A DNA stretch of 49,762 nt from DYGX01 sp035325905 (GCA_035325905.1 DAOKYY010000021.1:1-49762), one strand, 5' to 3'. Positions 31,401 through 43,940 are shown, counted from the first letter of the stretch. The notes: a model not told the origin generated them from the sequence alone. Made by a program: numbers and translations.

Positions 31401-34373
31401 ACGCCGGAGCAGCCGGGAATGTACCGCATCCGCGCGCTGGCGCGTGACGAGCGCGAGCGCGCCAACAGCAGCACACTCCGCCTGTGGGTGCTGGGCGACC
31501 GCCCGGTGTGGTGGGGCCGCCCCAGCGACACCATCGACCTGGTCGCCGATAAAGACAGCTACCTGCCCGGCGAGACGGCCCAGGTGCTGGCGCCGGTCCC
31601 GTTCAGCGGGACGAGCTACGCGCTGATCGCGGTCGAGCGGGCCGGAATCCAGCGGCTCGAAGTGCGACGCGTCGAAGGCTCGACGCTGCTGATCGAACTG
31701 CCGCTGACCGAGCAGCACGCGCCGAATGTCAGCGTTTCCGTGACGCTCGTCAAGGGCGTGGACGACGAGAACCCGAACCCGGCCTATCGCAGCGGGACGA
31801 TTGATCTGGCGGTCGAGCCGGTCCACAAGCGGCTCGAAGTGACCGTCACCCCCTCGGCGGAGCTGGCCCGGCCCGGCGACACCCTCACGCTCGACGTGCG
31901 GACGCTCGGCCCGGATGGCGAGCCGGTCGAGGCGGAAGTGGGCGTCGGCGTGACGGATCAGGCGATCCTCTCGCTGATGCCGCCCAACAGCGTGTCGCCC
32001 GAAGACGCCTTCTACGGCTACCAGCCCAACCGCGTCTACACGACGGTCGCGCTTCAGGCGCTGCTCGACGCGATGGCCGACGAGGCGCTGGAACAACAGG
32101 CTCTGCGCAGCGCGGCGGCCCAGCCGGGCATGCCGCCCATGCCCACCGCGACGATGGAGATGGCGGCGGACGCCGCGATGGAAGAAGCCTCCGGGCTGGG
32201 CGGCGGCCCGGCCGAGGTCAGCGTCCGGCAGGACTTCCAGCAGACGCCGCTCTGGGCGCCGCGCGTCGTGACCGGCGCGGACGGCCGCGCCTCGGTGAGG
32301 CTGACCCTGCCCGACAACCTGACGACCTGGCACGTGGACGCGCGCGGCATCACCGTCGAAACCGAGGTCGGCGGCGCGGCGGCGGACATCATGAGCACGC
32401 TGCCGCTGCTGACGCGCCCGGTCACGCCGCGCTTCTTCGTGGTCGGGGATCGCGTCACGCTTGCCAGCGTGATCAACAACAACACCGCGACTGAGCAAAC
32501 CGTCGAAGCGACGCTCGAAGCCAGCGGCGTGACGGTCGAGAGCGACATCACGCAGACGGTCGTCATCCCGTCCGGCGAGCGCGCCCGCGTCGAGTGGGAC
32601 GTGACCGCCCTCGACGTGCCCGCCGTGGACCTGACCTTCTACGCCATCGGGCAGGACGGCGCGCAGGACGCGGTCAAGCCGGCGCTCGCCACCGGCCCGA
32701 ACGGCACGATCCCGGTCTATCGCTACACCGCGCCAGACACGGTTGGGACGGGCGGCGTGCTGCGCGCGGAAGGCGCGCGCACCGAGGCGATCAGCCTGCC
32801 GCCGCGCGTCGATACCGATCGGGGCGAGCTGACGATCAAGGTCGAGCCGTCGCTGGCCGCGACCACGATCGACGCGCTCGACTACCTGCGCAACTTCGAG
32901 CACCAGTGCATCGAGCAGACCGTCAGCCGCTTCCTGCCGAACGTCATGACCTGGCGCGCGCTGCGCGACCTGGGCGTCGATGACCCCGAACTCGAAGCCA
33001 GCCTCAAGGCCGCGCTGGACGAGGCGCTCGACCGGCTGGTGAAAGAGCAGAACCCTGACGGCGGCTGGGGCTGGTTCGGCCACATGGAGAGCAACCCCTA
33101 TGTCACCGCCTACGCCGCGCTGGGGCTGATCGAGGCGCGCGCCGCCGGGTTCGACCTCGGCCAGGACATGATCAACCGCGCCCTGAGCTACGTGCGGACC
33201 GACTTCGTGCGGCCCGGTATCGACACCGAGACCTGGCGGCTGAACCGCCAGGCGTTCTACGGCTACGTGATCGCGCGCGGCGGCGGGACCATCGCGGTAG
33301 AGCTAGACGCGCTCTACGCCCAGCGGCTGGACATGGACCACTGGGCGCGCGCCTTCCTGCTGATGGCTTACCTGGAACAAGACCCGGCCAGCCCGCAGAT
33401 CGCGGATCTGGTCAGCGATCTTCAAACTGGCGCGATTCTGTCCGCGACCGGCGCGCACTGGGAAGAAGCCGGGCGCGACTGGTGGAACTGGTCCACCGAC
33501 ACGCGCACGACGGCGATCGCACTGTCCGCGCTGACCCGCGCCGCGCCGGAGCTGGACATCCTGCCCAACGTGGTGCGCTGGCTGATGGTCGCGCGCGAGG
33601 GCGATCATTGGGCGACAACGCAGGAAACCGCCTGGTCCGTCATGGCGCTGACCGACTGGATGGTCGCGACCGGCGAGTTGCAGGCCAACTATGAGTACAG
33701 CGTCGCGCTTAACGGCGAGGGCCTAGGCGCGGGCGCGATCACCCCGGCGGACGTGCGCGAGAGCGTGACGCTGCGCGTGGCGGTCGGCGACCTGCTGCGG
33801 GACGAGATCAACCGGCTGACGCTGGCGCGCAGCGCGGGCGAAGGCGTGCTCTATTACGCGGCGCATCTCAAGCTGCGCCTGCCCGCCGCCGAGGCGCAGC
33901 CGGTCAGCCGGGGGATCAGCGTCGAGCGGGCGTACTTCACCGCCGACCGCCCCGGCGAGCCGGTCACGTCCGCCCAGGCCGGGGATGTGATCACGGTGCG
34001 CGTCACGATCACGACCTACCAGGATATCACCTACTTCGCGCTCGAAGACCCGATCCCGGCCGGGACCGAGGCGGTCGATACCTCGCTGCTGACGACCAGC
34101 GGCGCGCTCCAGCCGCCTGATCTGCGCCCGACGTATGACCCGGCGTGGTGGTGGGGCTGGTGGTATTTCGACCACACCGAGATGCGCGACGAGCAGGTCA
34201 ATCTCTACGCCGACTGGCTGCCGCGCGGGACGTATGTCTACACCTACCAGGTCCGCGCGACCGTGCCGGGCGAGTTCCAGACGCTGCCCAGCCACGCCTA
34301 CGCTTTCTACTTCCCGGAAGTCTTCGGGCGCAGCGCGGGCACGCTGTTCACCGTCCGCCCGGAAGGGCAGTAG
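28464..34373 (+). CDS. Bacterial alpha-2-macroglobulin with thioester and N-terminal SbsA-type Ig-like domains
   Basis: A 1969-residue secreted protease-trap protein. Residues 1-29 are a Sec signal peptide (ends ASAARAQDG) without a lipobox Cys. Four SbsA/Big_5-like Ig domains follow (about 37-440; e.g. ISIAFSQPMDRAS and VSFHFSTPMNTD). The MG domains come next, with the typical YLYTDRPIYRPGETLYYRG. A flexible Met/Ala/Pro-rich segment (about 1215-1250), probably the bait region, leads to LPDNLTTWHVDARG. The thioester is Cys1482-Ile-Glu-Gln1485 in the TED domain, which also has NPDGGWGWFGHMESNPY. GTG 28464 follows GGGAGAG. Relatives capture host or competitor proteases; no penicillin-binding protein gene (pbpC, the usual partner) is adjacent. 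A strong terminator follows. Confidence 0.93.
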   Translation: MNRTLISVLSGSALCVMALLAWASAARAQDGPADLPPHVIDVAPFPGEETPTGAAVTVTFDQPMDRASVEAAWDASSAAPGAFTWAADDRSVSYLPAGGWPRAARTPITIGTGAQAANGLALEEAYEFFVQTVGRLEVGAVIPAPDAQGVAADATITVSFNRPVVPLVATDQIAGLPDPLVIEPAVEGRGEWVNTSIYVFTPSKALAGGTTYTARVPAGLADVTGAVLEDDYIWQFSTLAPEVLSVYPYQGATEITLDTPISIAFSQPMDRASAEAAFTLSTGGEPVAGRFTWSDDARSLIFTPDERLAQEATYSIGLASSARAASGEAGLREGLTYNFRTVPYPRIDSTSPANGQRDVYPGGGVSFHFSTPMNTDTFEGKVEILEPAGVEWEPVVNGDRDLYLDFATQPETSYTILFRAGAQDIYGNAIAADYTLSFRTGAIEPWASLPYGGGRIGLTSAYREDTRLALSVEGRPEVEFALYRVPTERIGMIISNYLDDASPLARDEFRVRRWKETLDAAPLLYGADQVLLASEKGGRLPNGVYLLRAQVRGRDYAQWMALGVVSANLTLKRAPDEVAVWVTDLHSGAPLAGAGVTLYAEDGRALATGASDADGLVRFTADKLREATESVVYAVAEGPSEGAEGAGGYGVWSAWGSGGVEDLAGYLYTDRPIYRPGETLYYRGALRQKDDMTYSLPRGETVHVTITSGYGAGLLFEGDLPLSPFGTFNGEIDLPDDAALGEGSIAVQYQGRYLTQLGFTLAEFRVPEYKIEVTPDAATLIQGDPLRAPIAASYYFGGPVSSAPMTWRIWGERAWFNYTGPGRYTFSDETQEFYERVDLGSASTQTDGAGRVVAETTMTRAPAIAPMTITVEGEVVDESGQYIAGRTTLLAHPAGVYVGQRTDRYFGQAGKPLTVDLIAVTPDSAPTAGQRLDLSVTELRWERVPTGEGFGQYDWKQTEIEVAQEQVTTGEDGTAQFTFTPEQPGMYRIRALARDERERANSSTLRLWVLGDRPVWWGRPSDTIDLVADKDSYLPGETAQVLAPVPFSGTSYALIAVERAGIQRLEVRRVEGSTLLIELPLTEQHAPNVSVSVTLVKGVDDENPNPAYRSGTIDLAVEPVHKRLEVTVTPSAELARPGDTLTLDVRTLGPDGEPVEAEVGVGVTDQAILSLMPPNSVSPEDAFYGYQPNRVYTTVALQALLDAMADEALEQQALRSAAAQPGMPPMPTATMEMAADAAMEEASGLGGGPAEVSVRQDFQQTPLWAPRVVTGADGRASVRLTLPDNLTTWHVDARGITVETEVGGAAADIMSTLPLLTRPVTPRFFVVGDRVTLASVINNNTATEQTVEATLEASGVTVESDITQTVVIPSGERARVEWDVTALDVPAVDLTFYAIGQDGAQDAVKPALATGPNGTIPVYRYTAPDTVGTGGVLRAEGARTEAISLPPRVDTDRGELTIKVEPSLAATTIDALDYLRNFEHQCIEQTVSRFLPNVMTWRALRDLGVDDPELEASLKAALDEALDRLVKEQNPDGGWGWFGHMESNPYVTAYAALGLIEARAAGFDLGQDMINRALSYVRTDFVRPGIDTETWRLNRQAFYGYVIARGGGTIAVELDALYAQRLDMDHWARAFLLMAYLEQDPASPQIADLVSDLQTGAILSATGAHWEEAGRDWWNWSTDTRTTAIALSALTRAAPELDILPNVVRWLMVAREGDHWATTQETAWSVMALTDWMVATGELQANYEYSVALNGEGLGAGAITPADVRESVTLRVAVGDLLRDEINRLTLARSAGEGVLYYAAHLKLRLPAAEAQPVSRGISVERAYFTADRPGEPVTSAQAGDVITVRVTITTYQDITYFALEDPIPAGTEAVDTSLLTTSGALQPPDLRPTYDPAWWWGWWYFDHTEMRDEQVNLYADWLPRGTYVYTYQVRATVPGEFQTLPSHAYAFYFPEVFGRSAGTLFTVRPEGQ

Positions 34374-34399
34374 CGCCGTCTCACATCCCGTCAATACAA

Positions 34400-34428
34400 A
34401 GCGCCCCGGCCCATATGACCGGGGCGCT
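34400..34428 (+). terminator. Hairpin terminator after the alpha-2-macroglobulin gene
   Basis: AGCGCCCCGG (34400-34409) and CCGGGGCGCT (34419-34428) form a perfect 10-bp stem, then GCCTTTCCTG. Located 27 bp past the stop. The T-run is weak but the stem is strong. Confidence 0.75.
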
Positions 34429-34460
34429 GCCTTTCCTGCTTCGGGCTAACGGCTAACTGC

Positions 34461-34567
34461 TTACCTCACCCCCGGCCCCTCTCCAACATGGAGAGGGGAG
34501 AAAACCATCAGCAGGGGTGAGGTGAAGTCCCCTCTCCGGCGCGGAGAGGGGATTTAGGGGTGAGGTG
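34461..34567. repeat. Palindromic REP/MITE-like element, copy 2 with duplicated right half
   Basis: Left arm TTACCTCACCCC at 34461-34472. Two hairpins: CCCCTCTCC (34476-34484)/GGAGAGGGG (34490-34498) and TCCCCTCTCC (34528-34537)/GGAGAGGGGA (34543-34552). The right arm GGGGTGAGGT occurs twice, at 34514-34523 and 34557-34566. It is the same family as 8352-8450 but with one left arm and two right arms, as if a half-element inserted or was duplicated. Confidence 0.85.
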
Positions 34568-34582
34568 AGCGTACACACAACA

Positions 34583-34609
34583 GCGCCCCGGCCAACGTGA
34601 CCGGGGCGC
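34583..34609. terminator. Hairpin resembling the alpha-2-macroglobulin terminator, near the PFOR 3' end
   Basis: GCGCCCCGG (34583-34591) and CCGGGGCGC (34601-34609) form a perfect 9-bp stem followed on the plus strand by CTCTTTTCC. It is nearly the same stem as at 34400-34428, and lies 31 bp past the PFOR stop on the minus strand, so the two hairpins bracket the palindromic repeat between convergent genes. Confidence 0.65.
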
Positions 34610-34617
34610 CTCTTTTC

Positions 34618-34639
34618 CAGCTTTTAGCTGCTTTTAGCT
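34618..34639 (-). repeat. Decamer-family units directly after the PFOR stop codon
   Basis: Reading the minus strand from the TAG stop (34640-34642): AGCTAAAAGCAGCTAAAAGCTGG, that is two units of the AAAAGCAGCT type. Short, but of the same family and in the same position relative to a stop codon as at 13547, 25779 and 49734. Confidence 0.6.
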
Positions 34640-38224
<3,585 letters not shown>

Positions 38225-38683
38225 TCAGTTCCTCCCACTACTTTTAGGCAACCCGATCTCAGGCGAAGAACTCAGAGGGTTGCGGCCTGGGACCGTACCT
38301 GCGAGCAACAAAGACGGGCGCCTCTGGCGGCACCACACGAACAAGTTCGAGCGATTTGTTAAGACGATGGAAGCTCTACACTGCCAACTGCGTGGAACAG
38401 CCGGGCGCGGGATGTGCCAGCGCCCAGGCGCAAGCCGGGCCGCCAGCAGACGCCACGCGCGCTCCGAGCTTCGCCACCAGTCTAGACGCTTTAAGGGAGC
38501 CTCAACAGTGTGGAATGTCGCCATATCAGAGACGAGTGTCACGTCTGATTAGACGGCCCCTCAGCCCCGTCCGGCGCTCGTTTTGAGGGCAATGTTCCGC
38601 CTGGCGCGCTATAATGGGCCGCAGATGTGCGGCGATTGTGCGACGCGAGATTACGCACGCCGCAGGCGCGCAAGGACGGCCCC
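38225..38683. other. 459-bp divergent intergenic region between nifJ and the HAD gene
   Basis: No convincing gene is seen; short frames here lack ribosome sites. On the minus strand TTGGCA followed 17 bp later by a poor TCTTAA box (about 38361-38389) could be a nifJ promoter, weakly supported. AGACG...CGTCT forms a short stem near 38526-38542. A TATAAT for the plus-strand gene is at 38610-38615. Confidence 0.6.
38610..38615 (+). promoter_or_regulatory. Putative -10 box upstream of the HAD phosphatase gene
   Basis: A perfect TATAAT 69 bp upstream of the ATG at 38684. The best TTGAGG (38583-38588) is 21 bp away, too far for a normal -35, so only the -10 is supported. Confidence 0.4.
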
Positions 38684-39424
38684 ATGCAGCCTGAGTGGCT
38701 CATTCTGTTCGACATTGACGGCACGCTGTTGAACTCCGGCGGCTGCGGGCGCGCCGCGACCCGCCTGGCGCTGGATGAAGTGTTCGGAACCGCTGGCGAG
38801 GCCGGCACGATCGCGTTCGCCGGAAAAACTGACTGGCAGATCACGATCGAGGCGCTGGCCTCGGCGGGCGTGGCGCGCGACGAGATCGACGCGCGGCTGG
38901 ACGACTACAACGTCGCCGTGACGCGCCACCTCAGCGCGCTGATCGACTCGTACCCGGTGCGCGCCTGCCCCGGCGCGCACGCGCTGGTCGCGGCGCTCAA
39001 AGCGCGCGGCGACGTGCTGATCGGTCTGGTCACGGGCAACATGACCGGCCTGATCCCGGTCAAGCTGCGGACGGCCGGGTTCGACCCGGCGGATTTCCGC
39101 GTCGGGGCGTTCGGCTCGGATGGCTGGGAGCGGTCGATGCTCCCGCCGCTGGCGCTGGCGCGCGCCGAGGCGCTGGCCGGGCGCCCGTTCCCGCCGGAGC
39201 GGGTGGTCATCATCGGCGACACGCCGGGCGATATCGCTTGCGCGGCGAGCATCGGCGCGCGGACGCTGGCCGTCGCGACCGGCCCCTTCACCGCCGAGCA
39301 GCTTCGCGTCTGCGGCCCGACGTATGTCTTCGACACGCTGGCCGAAACGGAGACGGTCCTGGGCGCGCTGTTCCGCGACGGGGCGGCAGATCTCGGCCCT
39401 GGCGCGGCGCGCGTGGAAGAATAA
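38684..39424 (+). CDS. HAD-superfamily hydrolase (phosphoglycolate phosphatase-like)
   Basis: Cytoplasmic phosphatase of 246 residues. Motif I FDIDGTLL has nucleophile Asp10 and acid/base Asp12; motif II is the Thr in LVTGNMTG; motif IV is IGDTPGDIACA. A helical cap (about 20-95) precedes motif II, as in the Gph/beta-phosphoglucomutase branch. I chose ATG 38684 because AAGGA lies ten bases upstream; an earlier in-frame start at 38627 adds a basic stretch unlike the family. Substrate not identifiable. It is first in a loose plus-strand cluster. Confidence 0.88.
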   Translation: MQPEWLILFDIDGTLLNSGGCGRAATRLALDEVFGTAGEAGTIAFAGKTDWQITIEALASAGVARDEIDARLDDYNVAVTRHLSALIDSYPVRACPGAHALVAALKARGDVLIGLVTGNMTGLIPVKLRTAGFDPADFRVGAFGSDGWERSMLPPLALARAEALAGRPFPPERVVIIGDTPGDIACAASIGARTLAVATGPFTAEQLRVCGPTYVFDTLAETETVLGALFRDGAADLGPGAARVEE

Positions 39425-39495
39425 GCGAGACCGGGGCCTCGCAGAGTTGCCGCGCCCCAGCGAACATGGTACTTTTTCGATGACGGTCGAGTGAT

Positions 39496-40062
39496 GTGGA
39501 TGGGATGATGATCCGGAATCTGGCGTTGTTGGCTGCGCCCCTGCTGAACGTGCGCTTTGTGCGTCGCGTCCGCCGCAATCACGGGCTGGAGCACGCGACG
39601 ATTCACCTGCTCAGCCGCAAGCTGAAAAACCTGAACATGGCGGGCCGCTCTACCGCCAACGGCTACTATCTGTATGGCAATGTCGGCACCGCGGAGATCG
39701 AGCAGGCCGCGCACGAGGCGCTGAGCCGTATGCGCGCCGGGGAGCACGGCCTAGCGATTCACCCCAACTGCGGGACTGGGCTGGTCACGGCCGGGCTGCT
39801 CACCAGCGTCGCGACGCTCGCCGGGACGACCGGTATGAAGCGCGGCGTGCTCGAACGCCTGGCGCGCCTGCCAAGCGTGATCCTGCTCTCCACGCTGGCG
39901 CTGATCGCCGCCCAACCGTTGGGGCTGTCGCTCCAGCACTACTTCACGACGCTGGGCGACCCCGGCGACCTGCAAATCGTCAGCATTCGCCGCTACGAGT
40001 TCACCGTCCCGATCGCGGGCCAGCGCATGACGGTCCACTTCGTCAAGACGGCGGCAGGCTAG
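39496..40062 (+). CDS. DUF6391-type protein with a conserved HGLEHATIH motif
   Basis: A 188-residue protein. The segment RRNHGLEHATIHLLS (residues 26-40) places His29, Glu32, His33 and His37 in a cluster that could bind metal; GYYLYGNVGTAEI and GEHGLAIHPNCGTGL (about 92-106) are also typical of the family as I remember it. Two hydrophobic helices (about 106-150) end before a short beta tail. The start is uncertain: GTG 39496 or ATG 39505/39508, none with a clear ribosome site. It lies 7 bp before holA, so the two are cotranscribed. Function unknown. Confidence 0.75.
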   Translation: MDGMMIRNLALLAAPLLNVRFVRRVRRNHGLEHATIHLLSRKLKNLNMAGRSTANGYYLYGNVGTAEIEQAAHEALSRMRAGEHGLAIHPNCGTGLVTAGLLTSVATLAGTTGMKRGVLERLARLPSVILLSTLALIAAQPLGLSLQHYFTTLGDPGDLQIVSIRRYEFTVPIAGQRMTVHFVKTAAG

Positions 40063-40069
40063 GCCGGGC

Positions 40070-41059
40070 ATGGCGCCGCGCATCCCGACCTTCTACGTCC
40101 TGCACGGCAGCGACGGTTTCAGCCTGCGCGCGCAGGTGAACGCCATGCGCGCCCAGATGGGCGACCCTGCCACGGCGGAGATGAATACGACCGTGCTGGA
40201 CGGGCGGAGCACCAGCCCGGCGGCGGCCCTGGCAGCGGCCCGCGCGATGCCCTTTCTCAGCGACAAGCGCCTGGTGATCGTCGAGGGCCTGCTGAGCTGG
40301 CTGGTGCGTAAGGGCGCGGGGAAAACCGGCAAGGACGCGCTGGAGGAGCTGGCGGCGGGGCTGGAAGATCTGCCCCCCCACGCGCGTCTCGTCTTCGTGG
40401 AAACCGAGCCGCTGGCCGAGCGCCACCCGATCTTGACCGCCGCCAAGACGCTGCCGGGCGGCTTTCACAAGCTGTTCGGCCCGCCGCCCAATGTCGGCGT
40501 GTGGATCCGCAACCACGCCCGCGAGACCTATGGCGTCGAGATCGAGCCGCAGGCCGCCGCCGCGCTCGCCGCCGTGATCGACACCGATCTGCGCGCGGCG
40601 GACAACGAGATCGCCAAGCTGGCGACCTACGTGGACGGCGCGCGCCCGATCATCCTTGACGACCTCAAGCTGCTGACGGCGTACACCGCCGAGGCGGACG
40701 TCTTCGAGATGGTAGACGCCATCGGGCGGCGCGACGGCGACACCGCGCTGCGGCTGATCCACCGGCTGCTGCAAGACGACGAGCCGCTGCGCCTGTTCGG
40801 TATGATCGTGCGCCAGTTCCGCCTGCTGATCCTGGCGCGCGAGCACCTCAACGCGGGCGGCTCTCCTGGCGAGCTGAGCCAGGCGATCGGCGTGCATCCC
40901 TTTGTCGCCCAAAAACTCACCGGGCAGGTGCGGGCGTTCAGCCTCGACCAGCTTGAGGCGATTTACCGCTACCTGCTCGACACCGACCTCGCGATCAAGA
41001 CCGGCAAGGTGGACGGCGAGCTGGCGCTCGACCTGCTGATCGCCGGCGTCGCTTCCTGA
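40070..41059 (+). CDS. holA: DNA polymerase III delta subunit
   Basis: Clamp-loader subunit that opens the beta clamp during replication. The 329-residue length is normal. N-terminal AAA+-like fold with FYVLHGSDGFSLR (8-20) and MPFLSDKRLVIVEG; then LVFVETEPL; the middle helical domain includes DLRAADNEIAKLATYV, a well conserved delta feature; the C-terminal collar domain has LRLIHRLLQDDEPLRLFGMIVRQFRLL and YRYLLDTDLAIKTGKVD. The gene follows the DUF6391 gene by 7 bp. No rpsT (a common neighbour) is seen downstream. Confidence 0.93.
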   Translation: MAPRIPTFYVLHGSDGFSLRAQVNAMRAQMGDPATAEMNTTVLDGRSTSPAAALAAARAMPFLSDKRLVIVEGLLSWLVRKGAGKTGKDALEELAAGLEDLPPHARLVFVETEPLAERHPILTAAKTLPGGFHKLFGPPPNVGVWIRNHARETYGVEIEPQAAAALAAVIDTDLRAADNEIAKLATYVDGARPIILDDLKLLTAYTAEADVFEMVDAIGRRDGDTALRLIHRLLQDDEPLRLFGMIVRQFRLLILAREHLNAGGSPGELSQAIGVHPFVAQKLTGQVRAFSLDQLEAIYRYLLDTDLAIKTGKVDGELALDLLIAGVAS

Positions 41060-41165
41060 CTCCCGCTCTCACCCAAGAATCGGGGGGTTTGCGCCCGGCG
41101 GTGAGAACTTGCCCGCCCTGGCTGCGTATAGATTCATGTCAACAGAACCGTAGCCGGAGCGCAAC

Positions 41166-41630
41166 ATGTCGATAAACGGGCACACCAACGGGGAATCGAA
41201 CGGGCTGGCAAACGGGCAGAAGAACGGCCAATCCAACGGGCCGCTCAATGGGCTGTTAGGCCGGTTAGATCGCTCGCGAATCCAGTTGTTCGAGGTATCG
41301 GGCCGCGTCAACGAAGCCAGCGTGCACACGCTGGTCACGGCGATCGATCGCGCGCTGGCGGCGGGGCGCTCGCAGGTCATTCTCGACCTCGGCGGCGTGG
41401 AATACATGAACAGCGCCGGGCTGCGCGCGCTCGTCCAGGCGTATAAAGCCGCGCAGGGGCGCAGCGGCACGCTGCAAATCACCAATCCCTCGCCGCGCAT
41501 CCGCGAGTTGTTCGCGCTGGTCGGGCTGGACACGGTGTTCGGCGTCGGGCCGGACGCCTACCCGGACTACTCCGCGCTGTTCGCCGACACGCGCTTCGCG
41601 CTCCAGCGGCAGGCGCACCACCTGGGCTGA
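41166..41630 (+). CDS. STAS-domain anti-sigma factor antagonist with an XXNG-repeat tail
   Basis: A 154-residue protein. Residues 4-29 are six perfect XXNG tetrapeptides (HTNG, ESNG, LANG, QKNG, QSNG, PLNG) after an initial ING: a low-complexity, disordered leader. Residues 36-140 are a SpoIIAA-like STAS domain: LFEVSGRVNEASV, ILDLGGVEYMNSAGLRALV and LQITNPSPRIRELF. The likely phosphorylated Ser83 is in MNSAG. Such proteins bind an anti-sigma kinase and release a sigma factor when unphosphorylated. No kinase or phosphatase is adjacent. ATG 41166 has GGAG seven bases upstream. Confidence 0.9.
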   Translation: MSINGHTNGESNGLANGQKNGQSNGPLNGLLGRLDRSRIQLFEVSGRVNEASVHTLVTAIDRALAAGRSQVILDLGGVEYMNSAGLRALVQAYKAAQGRSGTLQITNPSPRIRELFALVGLDTVFGVGPDAYPDYSALFADTRFALQRQAHHLG

Positions 41631-41658
41631 TGGCGGGCGCACCCCGCGGCTAAACGTG

Positions 41659-41667
41659 TGGTAAAAT
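41659..41667 (+). promoter_or_regulatory. Extended -10 promoter of the KBL-type gene
   Basis: TGGTAAAAT: an extended -10 (TGn) joined to TAAAAT, 46 bp upstream of the start at 41714. No good -35 is seen, consistent with extended -10 promoters. Confidence 0.45.
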
Positions 41668-41713
41668 CGCCCCTGAAGATTTTTTTCGCACGCTTGCCAC
41701 AGGAGTTAGGCGC

Positions 41714-42898
<1,185 letters not shown>

Positions 42899-42982
42899 TG
42901 CCGAAACCTCCTATGGACCACCCCGCGCCCGGTTCTACTCGCCGGGCGCGCTGATTCCGGGCGGCGGACGCGGCGGCGGGCC

Positions 42983-42991
42983 TGCTATATT
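42983..42991 (+). promoter_or_regulatory. Extended -10 promoter of the ion channel gene
   Basis: TGCTATATT: extended -10 TGn plus TATATT, 31 bp before the ATG at 43023, giving a leader of about 25 bases with GAGAG as the ribosome site. Confidence 0.45.
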
Positions 42992-43022
42992 CGGTATAGA
43001 GCCAGCCGACGAGAGACGCACC

Positions 43023-43940
43023 ATGACGCCCACGCCCTCCGATCCTAAGCGCGATACCCCTCTTTCACCTGATTCCCCCGAGGCTCCGCGCCCGAAAACC
43101 TCCCGCGAGGCGCTCCAGGATGAGCGGTGGGAGCTGGTGGAACACCTCGACGCGCTGTTTGACAAGCCGCTGACGGCGCTCGGCTTCGTGTGGCTGTTGC
43201 TGCTGATCATCGACTTCACGCGCGGGCTGGGGCCGCTGTTGCAAACGGTCAGCAACGTTATCTGGGCGCTGTTTATCCTCGACTTCGTGATCGAGGTGGT
43301 GATCGCGCCCGATAAGCGCGCCTATCTGCGCCGCAACTGGCTGACCGCCGTCTCGCTCGTCCTGCCGGCAGCGCGCGTGCTGCGCGTGTTTCGCGGGCTG
43401 CGCGCGCTGCGCGCCGTGCGGACGGTGCGCACGCTCGGCCTGCTGCGGCTGGTCACGTCGCTCAACCGCAGCATGCGCTCGGCGGCGGCGTTTTTCGGGC
43501 AGCGCGGGCTGGGCTACGTGGTCGCGATCACGGTGCTGGTGCTCTTTGGCGGCGCGGCGGGGATGCTGCTGTTCGAAAGCCCCGGCGCGCTGCGCGATGC
43601 CGGTCACGAGGCCGACGCCACGTCCGGCGCGGGCCTGGACGACTATGGCGAGGCCGTGTGGTGGACCGCCATGATCATGACCACCCTGGGGTCGGAATAC
43701 TGGCCGCTGACCGTCGAGGGGCGGGTGCTGACCTGGCTCTTGGCGCTCTATGCGCTGGGCGTCTTCAGCTATATCACCGCCAACATCGCCAGCTTCTTTA
43801 TCGGACGCATGCCGCGTGATGGCCGCGACCGCGCGGCGGAGACAAGCGGCGACGACGCCCTGCGCGCCGAGATCGCCGCGTTGCGCGCCGAGGTGCGCGC
43901 GCTTACCGCTGAGATTCGCGGGCGCCGGACCGGGGCATAG
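43023..43940 (+). CDS. Voltage-gated-type ion channel with a non-canonical selectivity filter
   Basis: A 305-residue membrane protein. A charged N-terminal tail (1-45) is followed by six helices. S4 (118-149) has Arg at regular spacing: RVLRVFRGLRALRAVRTVRT. S5 and S6 flank a pore loop at WWTAMIMTTLGSEYWPLT (213-230), where the potassium filter TVGYGD would be. Here it is T-L-G-S-E-Y, with an acidic Glu225 facing the pore, so selectivity may not be for K+. The tail ends in a heptad coiled coil (LRAEIAALRAEVRALTAEI), likely a tetramerisation helix. The 3' end overlaps the convergent VanZ-family gene by 38 bp. Located in the inner membrane. Confidence 0.88.
   Translation: MTPTPSDPKRDTPLSPDSPEAPRPKTSREALQDERWELVEHLDALFDKPLTALGFVWLLLLIIDFTRGLGPLLQTVSNVIWALFILDFVIEVVIAPDKRAYLRRNWLTAVSLVLPAARVLRVFRGLRALRAVRTVRTLGLLRLVTSLNRSMRSAAAFFGQRGLGYVVAITVLVLFGGAAGMLLFESPGALRDAGHEADATSGAGLDDYGEAVWWTAMIMTTLGSEYWPLTVEGRVLTWLLALYALGVFSYITANIASFFIGRMPRDGRDRAAETSGDDALRAEIAALRAEVRALTAEIRGRRTGA

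Noticed and set aside
29178..33083. Two long minus-strand frames opposite the alpha-2-macroglobulin gene
   Set aside because: Same cause: antisense to a gene with clear domains, low-complexity Arg/Ala/Gly products, no ribosome sites.
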